From the NCBI GenBank assembly GCA_015680685.1, contig MNCI01035641.1:66366-130365 (forward strand): a DNA stretch of 64,000 nt, in the 5' to 3' direction. The position numbers and the translations under genes are program-made. This DNA comes from Gnetum montanum (taxonomy: Eukaryota; Streptophyta; Gnetopsida; Gnetales; Gnetaceae). Positions 10,507 to 21,220 of this stretch are shown here, piece after piece (the first letter of the stretch is position 1; every line of letters begins with the position of its first letter). The notes below the pieces were generated by a model, which saw nothing but the letters and a program-made list of their open reading frames with translations, was not told where the DNA came from and did not search any database.

Positions 10507-11641
10507 GTACGCTAGACTGTGAGTTCATGTTTGCATATTCGAGTGTTGTTCCTATTTTTCTAGCTATTTTTGTTTCATTTTTCTTTTTACTTTTTCTTTT
10601 TTGTAAACTACTATAGTGGTGAAGAAATACTACGAAGTGACGGTCATCACCTCTGGGCATAACGAGGCTAACATTTATTTCAATTATGGAGAGGTAGATG
10701 AGACCCAATGCTAGCTTTGCAATGGGGCCCCAAAATCACTTACCAACAACCTTTGGGATGCTAGGTTCATGGAATTGTTCTTGGCTATGAACCTAAGCAT
10801 CCTTGCTACTGAGATGCTTTCCCTAGCTGACTCATGTTTCAAGAGAGTAGACCACTTCCGCACACGTGTCCACGGTGTGCTAATGGTGCTTGAGATTAAC
10901 AACAGGCTATTTGTGGATCTCTTCAGTGTCCCTTTTGATGGCCGCCTTTTAGGAGCAATGATCAAAAATGAGGCAAACCATCAAGGGGACATTGAAAAAG
11001 GTCTCATCCAGTTGAGGAGCCTCCCTGTATGGATGAAGAAGGGGAGTAGAAGTTGTGGTTCAAGCTCTGTAGAATACAGCGTGCCATTGGTAAATGCTTT
11101 TTCTACTTTTACTCACTATTGTGTTTGTTTGGTGAATGCCTGCTATACTGTTTCATGCTAGGTAGTGTAGCATAGTGCAACATCTATTTTAAATTAGTAT
11201 GCTTTTTCCTAATGTAACTATGCTTTATTAGCAGAAGAAGAAGAGGGAGAGGAAGAAGGAGAAGAGGTGACAGTCCCTAAAATGGGGGTGGCTAATAAAG
11301 GTGCGGGGGCCCGAATCATAGAGGAAACAGCCCTGGTCAAGAAAGAAGGGGCTCTCGCCATAAAGGAAGGGGCTGCTATTGATGAGGAAAATGCTCCTGC
11401 TAATGAGAAGGATGTTTCTGCCTATGAGGACTCCCCTATTGATGAGGAAAATGCTGGTGCTATAGAAAGAAGGGCCCCAATGAATAAAGAAGAGCTCCAT
11501 GTCAACCAGGAAGGGACCTTGGCCAATGATATCTTTGCTAAATGTAGTTCAATGCCAGAGGAGCAAATGAATGTAAAGGGCACTATCATAATGTTAAGTT
11601 AGCTAGAAGAAGGGGAGCTACAACTTGATGCTGGTGAGTTT

Positions 11642-11688
11642 NNNNNNNNNNNNNNNNNNNNNNNNNNNNNNNNNNNNNNNNNNNNNNN
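11642..11688. other. Assembly gap (47 N)
   Basis: A run of unknown bases directly after the exon 5 donor of antisense copy a. It falls within predicted intron 5, so it does not hide coding sequence if the exon model is right. Confidence 0.95.
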
Positions 11689-11954
11689 GCTATCACCCCT
11701 GAGGATTTGCTGGGTAGGAGCTTAACACTATCATTTGCATTGCATATTAGCTTTATTGTAATTCTCTTGGTCACAACTAATAGGTTTTCCTATGTAGTAG
11801 ACACCACTGTTGATACTACAAGACCTTCTTCGATCTTCCTGCGACCATGGGCCAAGACCCTTGATAAGTTTGCATTCATGCAAGGGGTGGTTCATGACAT
11901 GATCAATCGTCTAAGGCAGATTGATCCGAAAGTGGGTGAGTGAAGTAGCTACGC

Positions 11955-12085
11955 TAGGCTTTTTGGATTGCTAAACTTTGCTATGCTAACTTGCTAAACT
12001 TTTCTATGCTAACTTACTCAACTTTGCTATGCCCACTTGCTAAACTTTGCTATGCTAACTTACTAAACCTTGCTATGCCACTATG
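11955..12085. repeat. Intronic tandem repeat, about 26-bp units
   Basis: About five copies of a unit like CTTTGCTATGCTAACTTGCT followed by AAA, within intron 6 of antisense copy a. The TGCTATGCTA core is the same sequence family as the palindromes in the LTRs. Confidence 0.75.
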
Positions 12086-13069
12086 ACTCATGCCTTTTAT
12101 GCATGGATGACAGCCTGTCACCTCAAGTGGGACCCAAAGTAAGTAGTTAATGTTGATTTCATGCTTGCATTCCCACCAAAAGTGACTAAGATACCTCATC
12201 GCATATACGATGAGGTTAGCGAATGTGCGTTATACTTGGCATGCTCCTTGTAGGAGTGCGGACGTACAAAAGAAGACCTATGGAAATGGTTCTAGAGGCT
12301 TGAGAAGGAGAAGGCCAATCTGACCACTGAGGTGGGAGACCTCTACTCTAGGAATGAGTTACTTCTAGCCTGGGATACCAACAATGGCAGTTGGTGCATG
12401 GCTATCATTGATTATGTGAGATATTGGATGACCATATGGTGCAAAAACAAGGCCACACATGATATTATTGAGTAGCGTATGCAAATGGACTTGTTGTCCT
12501 AGAAGAACTAGGATTGGAAATATTATAACGCAAGGGTTTACGAGTGGGGGCAGTCCTAGAAAAATCACAAGCATATGTATAAACTAGAATGTACCACCTA
12601 CTGTAAATAGTACTGGGATTCTTCTGTTAAGTTGTATACTCATGAAGTGTTCCTAGATGTCATTGGTGCTTTTGGGGCTTATGACAAGTTCATGCAACAA
12701 GTGATGGTCACTGAATCTCCTCAATGGGAAGTGAGTTTCCTGGTGAGTGGGACCGCCACTGCCTCCTTTTCTCCAAGGCCACCGAGATGGATAGCTATTG
12801 AAAAGGAGAAAGTTGTAGAAAATGCTAACTTAGGAGATAGGCACTGGGCAAACATCACTAAAGAGGAGGTTTGGCAATGCCTTAGGATTGGCTTGGATCA
12901 CATAGCCCCTGAGATAGATATGGGGCTGTCTCGAGTTAGTTACTTTCTTGTGGTGCAACAATTTATTTTATTCTAGCTTTCATTGTGACTCTAGTTGACT
13001 ACTTCATTTTCTATGATATAGAACCTGAATGAAGAAGTAAGGCCTCTGAGGGTAGGAACAATGATGTAG

Positions 13070-13257
13070 AGGAAGATGATGTAGAGGGAGGAAGATGATG
13101 AATGACAATGAGGGACCCTATTTGTATTTTTGAAAGACTACTGTAAACATTATTTAATTGAGACTTTGAATGGAAAAAGAATTATGACAAGCTTCATTTT
13201 ATTCTGGCTTATGTATTGTCTATGTTATCTATTTTTTTATCTTTTTTGTCATCTTAG
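13070..13257. other. RE1/RE2 junction zone
   Basis: After the last exon of copy a the sequence passes, within about 150 bases, into the 3' part of an intron that precedes exon 4 of copy b (pyrimidine-rich tract, then TCATCTTAG at 13,249-13,257). Copy b therefore lacks promoter, E1, E2 and E3. The break is probably near 13,130-13,200. No LTR end or target duplication marks it. Confidence 0.55.
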
Positions 13258-16108
13258 TTTCGGTGGTAACCACCAAGAGGCAAGGGGAAAATATCTACTT
13301 CAAATACGGTGAAGTAGTGGTGAGCCAAAGTTGGCTAGAATGAGAGGCCCCAACCCCCTTGCTTAAGAAAGTCTGAAGAGCAGGGCTTATGGATCTGTTT
13401 ATGGCACCAAATCTGGGTGTCTCTCCTACTAAGATGCTTTCCTTGGTCTACTCCTTCTCTGGGAAGGCGAGTCATTTTCACACGTACATGTGGGGCATGC
13501 GGGTGGTCACTGACATCGATGACCAGCTATTTGCAGATCTGTTTGGTGTTCCCGCTGATGGCACCCCCATAGTGTTGAAGGGAAAATAGGAGTTGACCCT
13601 ACAAAAGCAGCATATCGAAAAGTGGCTGAGGCTCTCCAAGGAGCAAAAGGGGTTCCCCATGGAAAAGCTTAAGGATGGCCCTACCATGGGGATATATCTG
13701 ATCTTTCGTGCACATGCATTCCCTCAACTGCTCACCCAAGGGAAGGTCATGGGGCTTGAGCAGGCCTAGGTAATGCAAGAAGTCATCGAAGAGGGGGCCC
13801 ATTACAACTTGGCCGAATTCTTATGTAGTGGTTTGTAGGCTGAGATTCTGGGACTCCGTTAGAAAATGAAGTCCCACTCTAACATACACTATGCCTTCTA
13901 GGAAGATGGAGTCTAGTCCATGGAGTTCCTGGTGGTCTAGGAAGATGGAGTCTAGTCCATGCTAGAATGTGACCAGATTCCCAAGCCATGGATTTGGCAG
14001 GTCCTCCAAACTATGCAAGCCCAGGATCCTCTGGAAATGGTTGGGGAGTCATTGTCCGTAACAACTAAAGGTGTGGTAGTTTGTAGTGTTCGTGGTCAAG
14101 ACAGCATAGGAGAGACACCCCCTATCATAACCGGTAGTGTGACATAGGTTGAACGTCTCATAGCCGAGATGGTGCCCAAGGAGATGTGAAGGAAGAGACC
14201 TTGCCCAACTAGGGAAAACCCTTGTGAAGAGGAGGGATGAAGACTGCGGCTCAAGCTACGGTAGACGCAAACCCCCATTGGTAAGTATTTTTGTGTAATT
14301 CTTACTTTGTTATAGTTTGCTACGCTACGCTGCATTAGGCAATGCATCGTGGCGTAGCATCTGTTTTGAACTAACTTGTTTCGAATTAACGCAAATATGC
14401 TCTTTTGCTAGTAGAGGAAGAAGAAGATGAAGAAGAAGGCAATGAGGAAGTGTCGGCCCTTAGGACGAGGGTGATGAATAAAGACACGGAGGCCCCCAGT
14501 TTCAGAGAAAAGGACCCCGATCAGGAATAATGGGGCTTCTATTTCCATGGTAGGGGCTCTTATCATTAGGAAGCCTCTTCCTACCAATGAAGAGGCACCT
14601 TCCCAAAATAAAAAAGATGTTGGTCTCCTGAAAGGAAAGGCACCAGCGCATGAGGAAGGGACTTGCATGGACTTGGCCAGGCCCTCCACAGAGCCTACCG
14701 CGATCATCTTCCATCGGCAAGAAGAAAGATCGTAGCTGGATGCTGGTGAGTTGGGCTCTCTGTGTACCTTATCATAGTCTACTTTGTCCATTGCTGATAT
14801 GCTTAACCATGAAATAGGTGCTACTACTGATGCCTCAGGACCTCCTCCTTCTAGTACGGAGTCATGGGCGAAAGTCCCTGACAAGTTTGCATTTGTTCAA
14901 GGACTGGTTGATGATATGATCAAGCGCCTTCAGCAAGCGGATCCTCGTGTAGGTAAGTATTAGTGTTAACTATCCTTATGCTACTATGCTAAAGCTTTTA
15001 AGCTCATTGATTATGCTATGCTAACGTGATTACTACTCTTTGTGCGCCAAATAGCCTCTCGGCTTAAGTGGGATTCAACCTAATCTATGAAGGTTGGCTC
15101 TATGCCTACACTTTTGCCTGACATGACTGAGGTATCTTGACACATGTTTGAAGAAGCTTATAAGTGTGTCTTGCACTTGGCATGCTCTTTGTGGAAATGT
15201 AGACGCGCCAATGAGGACCTATGGAAATGGGTCCAAAGTGCTAAGGAGAGAGATGCTGATCTGGCTATTGAGGTGGAGAATCTTAGGTCAAGGATCAATT
15301 TCCTCATAACCCATAACCCTAACCCTATCGATTGGAAGAGGGTTGTAGACAACTACACTAGGTTTTAGGCCGTCATTGATCAGAACGTTGAATCCACCTG
15401 TGAGATAGTCGAACAACAAATGCAGATGGACTTGCTAGCCCAAAAGTGCCAAGACATGAAAGACATCAGTGCTAAGGTCTTTGAAAGGGGGAAAACCCAG
15501 AGAGACCATAAACATGTGTACAAGAGGGAGAATGAAGCCCACCGAAGACTTTATAGAGATGCTACTGTGGAGGCATTCACGTATGAAGCATTCGTGAAGG
15601 CCATCAATGGTTCTGAGGCCTATGCTAAGTTTAAAGAGTGGGTGGAGGTCACAGAATCTCTTGACTTGAGGGTGAACCTTCCTACAGGAGAGACCACAAC
15701 CACTTCCCTTTCCCCAGAGCCTCTAAAATGGATGACCATGGAAAGAGAGAAGGCTACTATGGTGAATGCTGAACCCAGTGATGGGCGTTTGATGGATATT
15801 TCGATAGAGGAGATTTGGCATCACCTCATGCTTGGTCTAGACCAGATTCCCCTTGAGGCCAACACACACTCCTCTCAGGTTAGTCACTTTAATGTGTAGA
15901 TTTTTATGCCATGTTCTAGTTTGCATTCATTACATTCGCTGCCTTAGATAATTTCTTCATTCTTGGAATGCAGGTTCTAGATGAGGGTGTGAGACCCATG
16001 GATGGAGAAAATGAAGAGCTCGAAGGAGGTGACACAGGAGCGGGTGATGCACAAGTAGATGAAGTGGAGGCAAATGGTGGAGGTGACGCAAATGGAGACA
16101 ACCCATGA
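13258..16108 (+). pseudogene. Antisense multi-exon gene, copy b (exons 4-8 only)
   Basis: Exons: E4 13,258-14,280, E5 14,415-14,745, E6 14,818-14,952, E7 15,055-15,878, E8 15,974-16,108 with stop TGA. Donors are GTAAGT at 14,281, GTGAGT at 14,746, GTAAGT at 14,953 and GTTAGT at 15,879. Acceptors end GTAG, ATAG, ATAG and GCAG. Frame passes cleanly from E6 through E8: VPDKFAFVQGLVDDMI, then SRLKWD, then VLDEGVRP. E4 has the plant-mobile-like segment with MRVVTDIDDQLFADLFGVP and IFRAHAFPQLLTQG. E7 has a charged helical segment around CRRANEDLWKWVQSAKE. E8 is acidic (GGDTGAGDAQVDEVEANGGG). Exon 7 has only three stops in 275 codons. The FCP1-like exons are absent. Confidence 0.7.
13898..13960. repeat. 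39-bp tandem duplication in exon 4
   Basis: GGAAGATGGAGTCTAGTCCA occurs twice, 39 bases apart, in exon 4 of antisense copy b. The unit is 13 codons, so the duplication keeps frame. Copy c has only one such unit (around 40,750). Confidence 0.8.
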
Positions 16109-16259
16109 CAGCATGTGACTTTGTTTTCTCTTTTTTTGAAAATTTTTGAAATTTTTTTGCAAACACTACCAATAGGTAAAAATCTTGAATCAAATTAGAA
16201 ACTTCAAAAAGGAAATCAATTTTGGTGTTAACTCGTGTACTATGTAAAGTTCTCATGCT

Positions 16260-16390
16260 TTCATATGCTAGTTTTAGGCCAGCTCGGGCTGTTGCTAGTT
16301 TTGGGCCATTTTAGGCCATCGCGTAACAAGTCGAAGTGAAAGCAACAATGCTAGTTTTAGGTCATTTCAGGCCATAGCGTAGCCCATCGA
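16260..16390. repeat. CTAGTTTTAGGCC spacer array (RE2)
   Basis: Three copies of CTAGTTTTAGGCC or CTAGTTTTGGGCC with a CATTTTAGGCCATCGCGTA-like tail, between the end of antisense copy b and the protease. Equivalent arrays are at 43,030-43,170 (RE4) and 58,740-58,900 (RE6). Confidence 0.75.
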
Positions 16391-17060
16391 AAGGATGGCA
16401 TATTAACAAGGAAAGGAAACGGTGTATATACATGGATAGGAACTAGGCGGGAAGTCGTAGCATAGTTGCTTTTTGACCCGACGTGGATTGATCAAAACAT
16501 AAGGTTGAGGTGTTTCACCATGGCCCTTGTTTACATCGTTTCCCTCCACTTGGAAGTGCAACTCAACCTATGTGTTTTTTATTTGAGGGTCAGCTCACTG
16601 AGCTGATCCTTCCATTGAATGATTAATGCATGCACAAATAGATGCTTTATCCTCAAAGGTTGTAACCTTTGAACCTTGTTCCATGTCTACGTTGTTGATT
16701 GCTTGTGTTGTTACTTCATCACCATGGATTATCACCTCTCTACTTACGTATGGTAAGTGGATTTCCTGGTGTATAGATGAAGAGATAGCCCTAAGTTGTG
16801 CTAACCATGATCTTCCCAAGATTAGGTTAAACCTAGGCATCTCTCTGACTATGATGAATGTTGTGTCTGTGGGGAACTAGTCCCCTACTACGAATTTTAC
16901 ATGAACTGTGCCTTTCACTAGGATGCGTGCCCCATTGAATGACCTCAGGCACGATGTCATTGTTGGTTTGATCTGGTCGACCAACCCAAACTTGTCCACA
17001 ATAGGGAAGGAAATGATGTTCGTGGCAGCCCCATCATCAACATGTACCCTTCAAATATAG
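16390..17060 (-). pseudogene. Retropepsin-type protease, degraded (RE2)
   Basis: Aspartic protease that would cut the gag-pol polyprotein. On minus, the active-site stretch HVDDGAATNIIS ends near 17,020, followed by KGTVHVKF (about 16,910) and FNLILGRSWL (about 16,830), the usual second conserved block. The frame then runs on toward 16,500 with a PQPYV motif shared with RE4. The active site reads D-D-G rather than D-S/T-G. The gene follows gag in the same direction and ends next to the spacer array and the antisense gene. Confidence 0.75.
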
Positions 17061-20000
17061 TGTTGGCTGACCTAAATTGTGATGAAGAAAGGCACCATAG
17101 TTACTTGACCTCCTTCAGGATCTTCCCTGATGGCCTTATTACTCAAAGTCAATTGAGTTGTTGTGGGCTCTGCAGGTATCAAGGGAAGTATGACCGAATG
17201 GATCGCTTCCTCTTCTACTGGCATGTTTTCGTCGACTAGAATCATCGTCAACATGCAAACTAGAGCCTCTCGGTGGGGTATAGATGTCATGATTAGGTTG
17301 TACAAGCTCAATGTAGCATTTTTTCTGATTTAGGTCTTACCCAACCTAGGTGAGGGTGTCCAAGAAGTCTTGGACGCCTGCTTGTTTGATGCTTTCCTCC
17401 TCTTCAATTCGTCCTAGAGGATGAATCTCTCAGGGAGAGATGGCCTCAGACCTAGGTTTAGATCCTTGTCAATAGGGTAATGCAACTTGCATGATTGCAT
17501 TGACCTTCAGCCTTGGTGATGAAGGTGTAAATGCGAGGGGTGAAGGTGTAGGTTCATGGATGCCCTTGACAATACTTCCCTTCAATGTCTCGTCCATCAA
17601 GTGGGCTTCTTGCCTTGTGGGATGAGGATGCTGCTTAATGATGTTGTGTGGGATAGGGGCTATCAAAGACTTATGCCCCCTGATGATGAATGGAGTTAGA
17701 GGTGTCAACTGACAAGACCATGTGGCCTTGCCAACAGGTGGTGCAGAGATAGATGCTTGTGGTGGGACTTTCAGGATGAAGGGTAGTTACAAGGTCGGAC
17801 CAACCGTTGATGGTGTTGGTGCACTACGCTAAGGCACATGGATCACAAAAGGCTGGCAGGATGCCATGGGGTTATTTTCAATGTCGATAGCATTGATTAT
17901 ATAATCAACATTGTTGGCATTGAGGAGATCTATGTAGACATACATAGATTAATTTTCAGGGCGTACTGGGTTACATTCATCTAGTATCAGCTTCCCTAGA
18001 TCGATTAATCTTTGGATGTCATCCTGCAATGACAGACAATAATCTATGGTGTGACCACATAGTTTGTGGTACTCACAGAACCTATCTAGCCTAAAAACCC
18101 TAGGAACTAGAGGTTCATTGGGTAGGGCCAAAGAGGGATCCCTAGGTAGTTCGCAGTAGCGTTGATGCCTTGCATTTGCTTCTTCCGAAATCTGCTTGTG
18201 TTGGAGGTACCCTGTTGCCAACAGTTTTTTCAAAAGTTTTGAAGGTTTGAGAGGTAGTGGAGTGTATTTCAAGTGATCTTTCCACTCGAAGTTGGGTTTG
18301 GTGTACACAGATGTCTCGGGCTCAAGTGCGGTATGTTGTGGTGCCTAGCCTAGTCTGGGCACAGGGTTAGTTGCAGGTGTGACAGGTTTCTTGTTATTCT
18401 TTCTACCACTGCTACTAGGTTTAGGTTTGGCCTCAGTTGCCACAGTGACCACTATGGTTGTTGGGGCCTTATCCTTGTCCTTTTTTGCAAAGGTGTTCCA
18501 GTAAGTGATGTAGGCTGGGTTTTTGCTTACCTTGGCCGAGTCTTGTATGCTTTTAGTCTGAGAAAAAGCTTGGCTAAGAGAGCGTGGAGAGAGATAACAC
18601 AGTTTGGACTTCATGAAGTCATTCACTGCACCCTAAAAATAGCTAACAAGTGAGCCTCCGCGATGGGCTCACAGATTTCATTAAGGTTCGCTCTCCAACG
18701 TTGAATGAGTTTTTGGACAGGTTCTAGCAAGTCTTGTTTCACGCCCATTAGCTGATCCAGCATGGTTTCTGGCTTCAAGTTGTACTTGAAGAATGTCACA
18801 AAATGGATCAAGAGTTCTTCCAAAGTAGAAATGAATGAACGTGGCAACGTGCGGTCTAGGGCTTTCCTGGCTAGGGACATGGCGAAGACACGAATGATTG
18901 TATGTAGCCATTGTTGCAACAGCAAAGACTCTGACCGAAAAGTGATGAGATGTGTATTGGGATCTCCCTCCCCATCATACTTCGTGAAGTGTGGGAGAGA
19001 CATCCCAGGTGGTAATATCAAAGCATGGATTGCAGGGTTGATAGGGTCATCCTGATAAAAGTCCATGACTTGCACCGTGTCGAACCCAATAGCTTTAAGG
19101 CATTTTACTTCCTCAATTAGGGTCTGGATGAGCTGAAATGCTTGGTCCAGACCTGGCAACATTGTAGATGGTTGGGGGACCATAGGGATAGTTCCCACAT
19201 GTGGCATGGTGGTGGTGGTGGGTTGACCTATTGGCGGTGCAGTTGGGGCTGCCCCTACTAAAGGTGCTGCTTGCGTTGTCCACCACCTGGTGGGCGATAT
19301 TGTCAGAGCAGTAATAGTAGGTTAAGTTGTTGGATAGAATGTTTGGGTTACCAGCGAGACATACCATGACTCATGCCAGGATGTACCGTTTGTAGGGTTG
19401 GGTAGGTTTGAGGGCGAATGTAGTGAGACATCTGCGATGGTTGTAGAACAGACGAAGAGGCGAACGGGGTTCACCACATGGACAGGCTTGGGCCCACCAT
19501 AGTGGGTGGAACAAATGCATACATAGGAATTGACATAGAAGTAGGGTAGCTGTGATTGGCATGTTACGCACTGTAGGGATGTGCTGATAAACAGTTTGCA
19601 GTGGCATAGTTGCTGAGAGCACAATTGGGGAATGAGGGTGATGATACACCGAGTATGTGGCATGGCTACCGATTGTAGTAGTGGTCGTAGGCTGCTGAAG
19701 CATAGGCGTGATGACAAAGGGAGTGGTGACAGATAGTGGGTTGGCCCAGAAGGACTGGGTAGGTGGGATAGGAACGAGGTTGACTTGACCCTCCTCATCA
19801 AATTATGAATCGAGCTCCTCCTGTCCATCTTAAAAGGCATCATCCTACTTGGATGCGGTATTTGGTTTCTCCCTAAGTCTAGCCAATTGCATCAATTGGT
19901 CCAGTAGCCTTTGATATGCTTGCATTAAAAGTAAAGGAACGCTGGGGTTAGGAACGAATTCCTTCCCATTGCAATAAGTGAACTCGAAGCTATGTTTTTC

Positions 20001-20225
20001 CTTGTGTTCGTGTAAATCCAATAGCAGATTAGCCTACACCTTTATGCAAAGGAAACTATAATGCTTGTGTTACTAGGCTAATCCTTCAAGTTCCCTATTT
20101 TGGATTCTAAGAGATCGATGTGCTTCCATCATGGGGTTCAACGGTTGTTCGGCATGAGTGGTGCCTTGAACTATAAAAGGTACCTCCACATTGAAGGTGT
20201 TAATAGTAGTGGTGATGAAATCCAT
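17060..20225 (-). pseudogene. Gag polyprotein, degraded (RE2)
   Basis: Structural capsid precursor. The probable start ATG is at 20,225 (protein MDFITTTINTFNVEV), matching starts at 28,831 and 47,078. The N-terminal 250 or so residues are Pro/Thr/His-rich. The retrotransposon gag domain lies at about 19,080-18,380, with MSLPHFTKYDGEGDPNTHLI and LPRSFISTLEELLIHF. A zinc-finger-like CEYHKLCGHTIDYCLSLQ lies at about 18,075, a Tat-type C-x2-H-GH-x4-C pattern. A low-complexity Pro-rich linker leads to the protease. Several frameshifts and stops. Confidence 0.8.
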
Positions 20226-20289
20226 TGCTAAGTAGGTTATTATGCAAAAAATGCAGGAAGTACAAAAAATGAACAAAAAGGCTGAGAAA

Positions 20290-21190
20290 GTAACAAAATT
20301 TGGCTTTACGTCTTGCCGGATTCTGGAGGAACTGTTGAGGTGACCAATCTATACCACACAAAGCATAAACAACCATAAAAGGGTGGCACGTTTATGCCAG
20401 TGCGTGATGAGGTACAGAGCATGTGCAAGACTACTATAAGGTAGGTTTAGTTAACCGGCAACCATGAAGGCTTTATGTCTCGCAGGATCCCGTAGGGACC
20501 GTGAAGGTGACTGACCTACACCACACAAGGCGTAAATAACCACAAGAGGGTGTCACATTTACGTTTGTGCAAGCTAGGGTGTAGGGCGTGTGCAAGACTA
20601 CTATAAAATGGAAGGCAATTTAACTCACTGTTGGAAGGCTTTATCTCCCGCAGAGTCTCGGAGGGACCGTTGACGCAACCGATCTACACCGTACGGCGCG
20701 TAAACAACCGTAGATGGTGTTGAGTCTAGGCTAATGCATATCAAGGTGTAGAAGGCTTGCGAGGCTATCATAAGGTGAGCAAGCTAATCTAGAAGGATTT
20801 GCATGTCATAGGATCTCGGAGGGACCGTCGAAGCGACCGATCTGTACCACATGAGATGAGGTACAGAATGCATGCAAGACAACCGTAAGATGGGTGAACT
20901 AACTAGCGATCAAGTAGGCTTTGTGTCTTGCAGGATCCAAGAGGGATCATCAAAGTGACCGATCTATACCACATGAGATGAGGTATAGAACGCATGCAAG
21001 AAAATCGTAAAATAAGCTAGTTAGCCAGCGATTGGAGGCCTTATGTTCTATAGGGCTCCCGAGGAGCTGTCGAGGCAATCGGTCTGCACCGCACAAAGTG
21101 CAAACAACTGTGGGAGGGTGTCACATTTACACTTACATGTATCAGGGTGCATAAGGCTCACAGAACTACCGTGACATGTGGAAAAAGCAC
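20290..21190. repeat. Leader tandem repeats, RE2 (6 units)
   Basis: Six units, each starting like TTTATGTCTCGCAGGATCC, then GGGACCGT..., then CGATCTACACCACAC. Starts are near 20,304, 20,470, 20,638, 20,798, 20,924 and 21,043. The first units are about 160-170 bases and the last ones about 120. The array fills the 5' leader between PBS and gag. RE3 (28,900-29,790) and RE4 (47,150-47,880) have the same array. Confidence 0.85.
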
Positions 21191-21196
21191 CAAAAG

Positions 21197-21214
21197 GCCC
21201 TCCTTTGAGCGCCA
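21197..21214 (-). other. Primer binding site of RE2
   Basis: On minus the LTR ends CTACA, followed by GTTTTC and then TGGCGCTCAAAGGAGGGC. TGG at this place fits pairing with a tRNA CCA end. The same site occurs at 29,807-29,824 and 47,887-47,904, with consensus close to TGGCRCTAGAAGGAGGG. I could not assign the tRNA. It is not the usual TGGCGCCGTTGCC (tRNA-Asp) site of Athila. Confidence 0.6.
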
Positions 21215-21220
21215 GAAAAC

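Larger units (their letters stand above)
8950..13069 (+). pseudogene. Antisense multi-exon gene, copy a (HAD-like/plant-mobile)
   Basis: Predicted exons: E1 8950-9068, E2 9700-10149, E3 10244-10506, E4 10617-11099, E5 11235-11633, E6 11798-11935, E7 12114-12934, E8 13022-13069. Nearly all introns are GT..AG with GTAAGY/GTGAGT-like donors, and phases run 2,2,1,1,1,1,0 as far as the copies allow comparison. E1 starts MAPK. E2-E3 are HAD/FCP1-like: ILEILGILC, then EGARDFL and YNMLFIAHH...NPPGT. E4 has the plant-mobile-like stretch around RTRVHGVLMVLEINNRLFVDLF. E5 is rich in Glu/Ala (EEEGEEEGEE, KEGALAIKEGAA). E6 has WAKTLDKFAFMQGVVHDMI. E7 is long and helical. E4 is about 540 bases shorter than in copy b. 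Several in-frame stops. A 47-base gap lies in intron 5. Domain names are inferred from motifs; the exon structure is seen directly. Confidence 0.7.
1230..13200 (-). mobile_element. RE1: left part of a Tat/Ogre-like Ty3/gypsy element
   Basis: Read on the minus strand, this segment holds the 3' half of a large gypsy element: RT, RNase H, integrase, a long noncoding 3' region, a polypurine tract and the 3' LTR. On the plus strand it carries antisense gene copy a. Its pol and its antisense exons are clearly more diverged from RE3 and RE4 than those two are from each other, so it is a separate subfamily. Its own gag and 5' LTR are absent. At about 13.1-13.26 kb it joins RE2, which supplies a second antisense gene copy and then gag. 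The right boundary is therefore inferred from the change of subfamily, not from a terminal repeat. Confidence 0.75.

Noticed and set aside
14408-14884. 158-codon minus-strand frame (and 41,165-41,569)
   Set aside because: It is the complement of exons 5-6 of the antisense gene and crosses predicted splice sites. The plus-strand exons explain the conservation better.
20290-21190. CRISPR-like array in the leader
   Set aside because: Units of 120-170 bases without short identical repeats and unique spacers, inside a plant retroelement leader. It is an ordinary tandem repeat.
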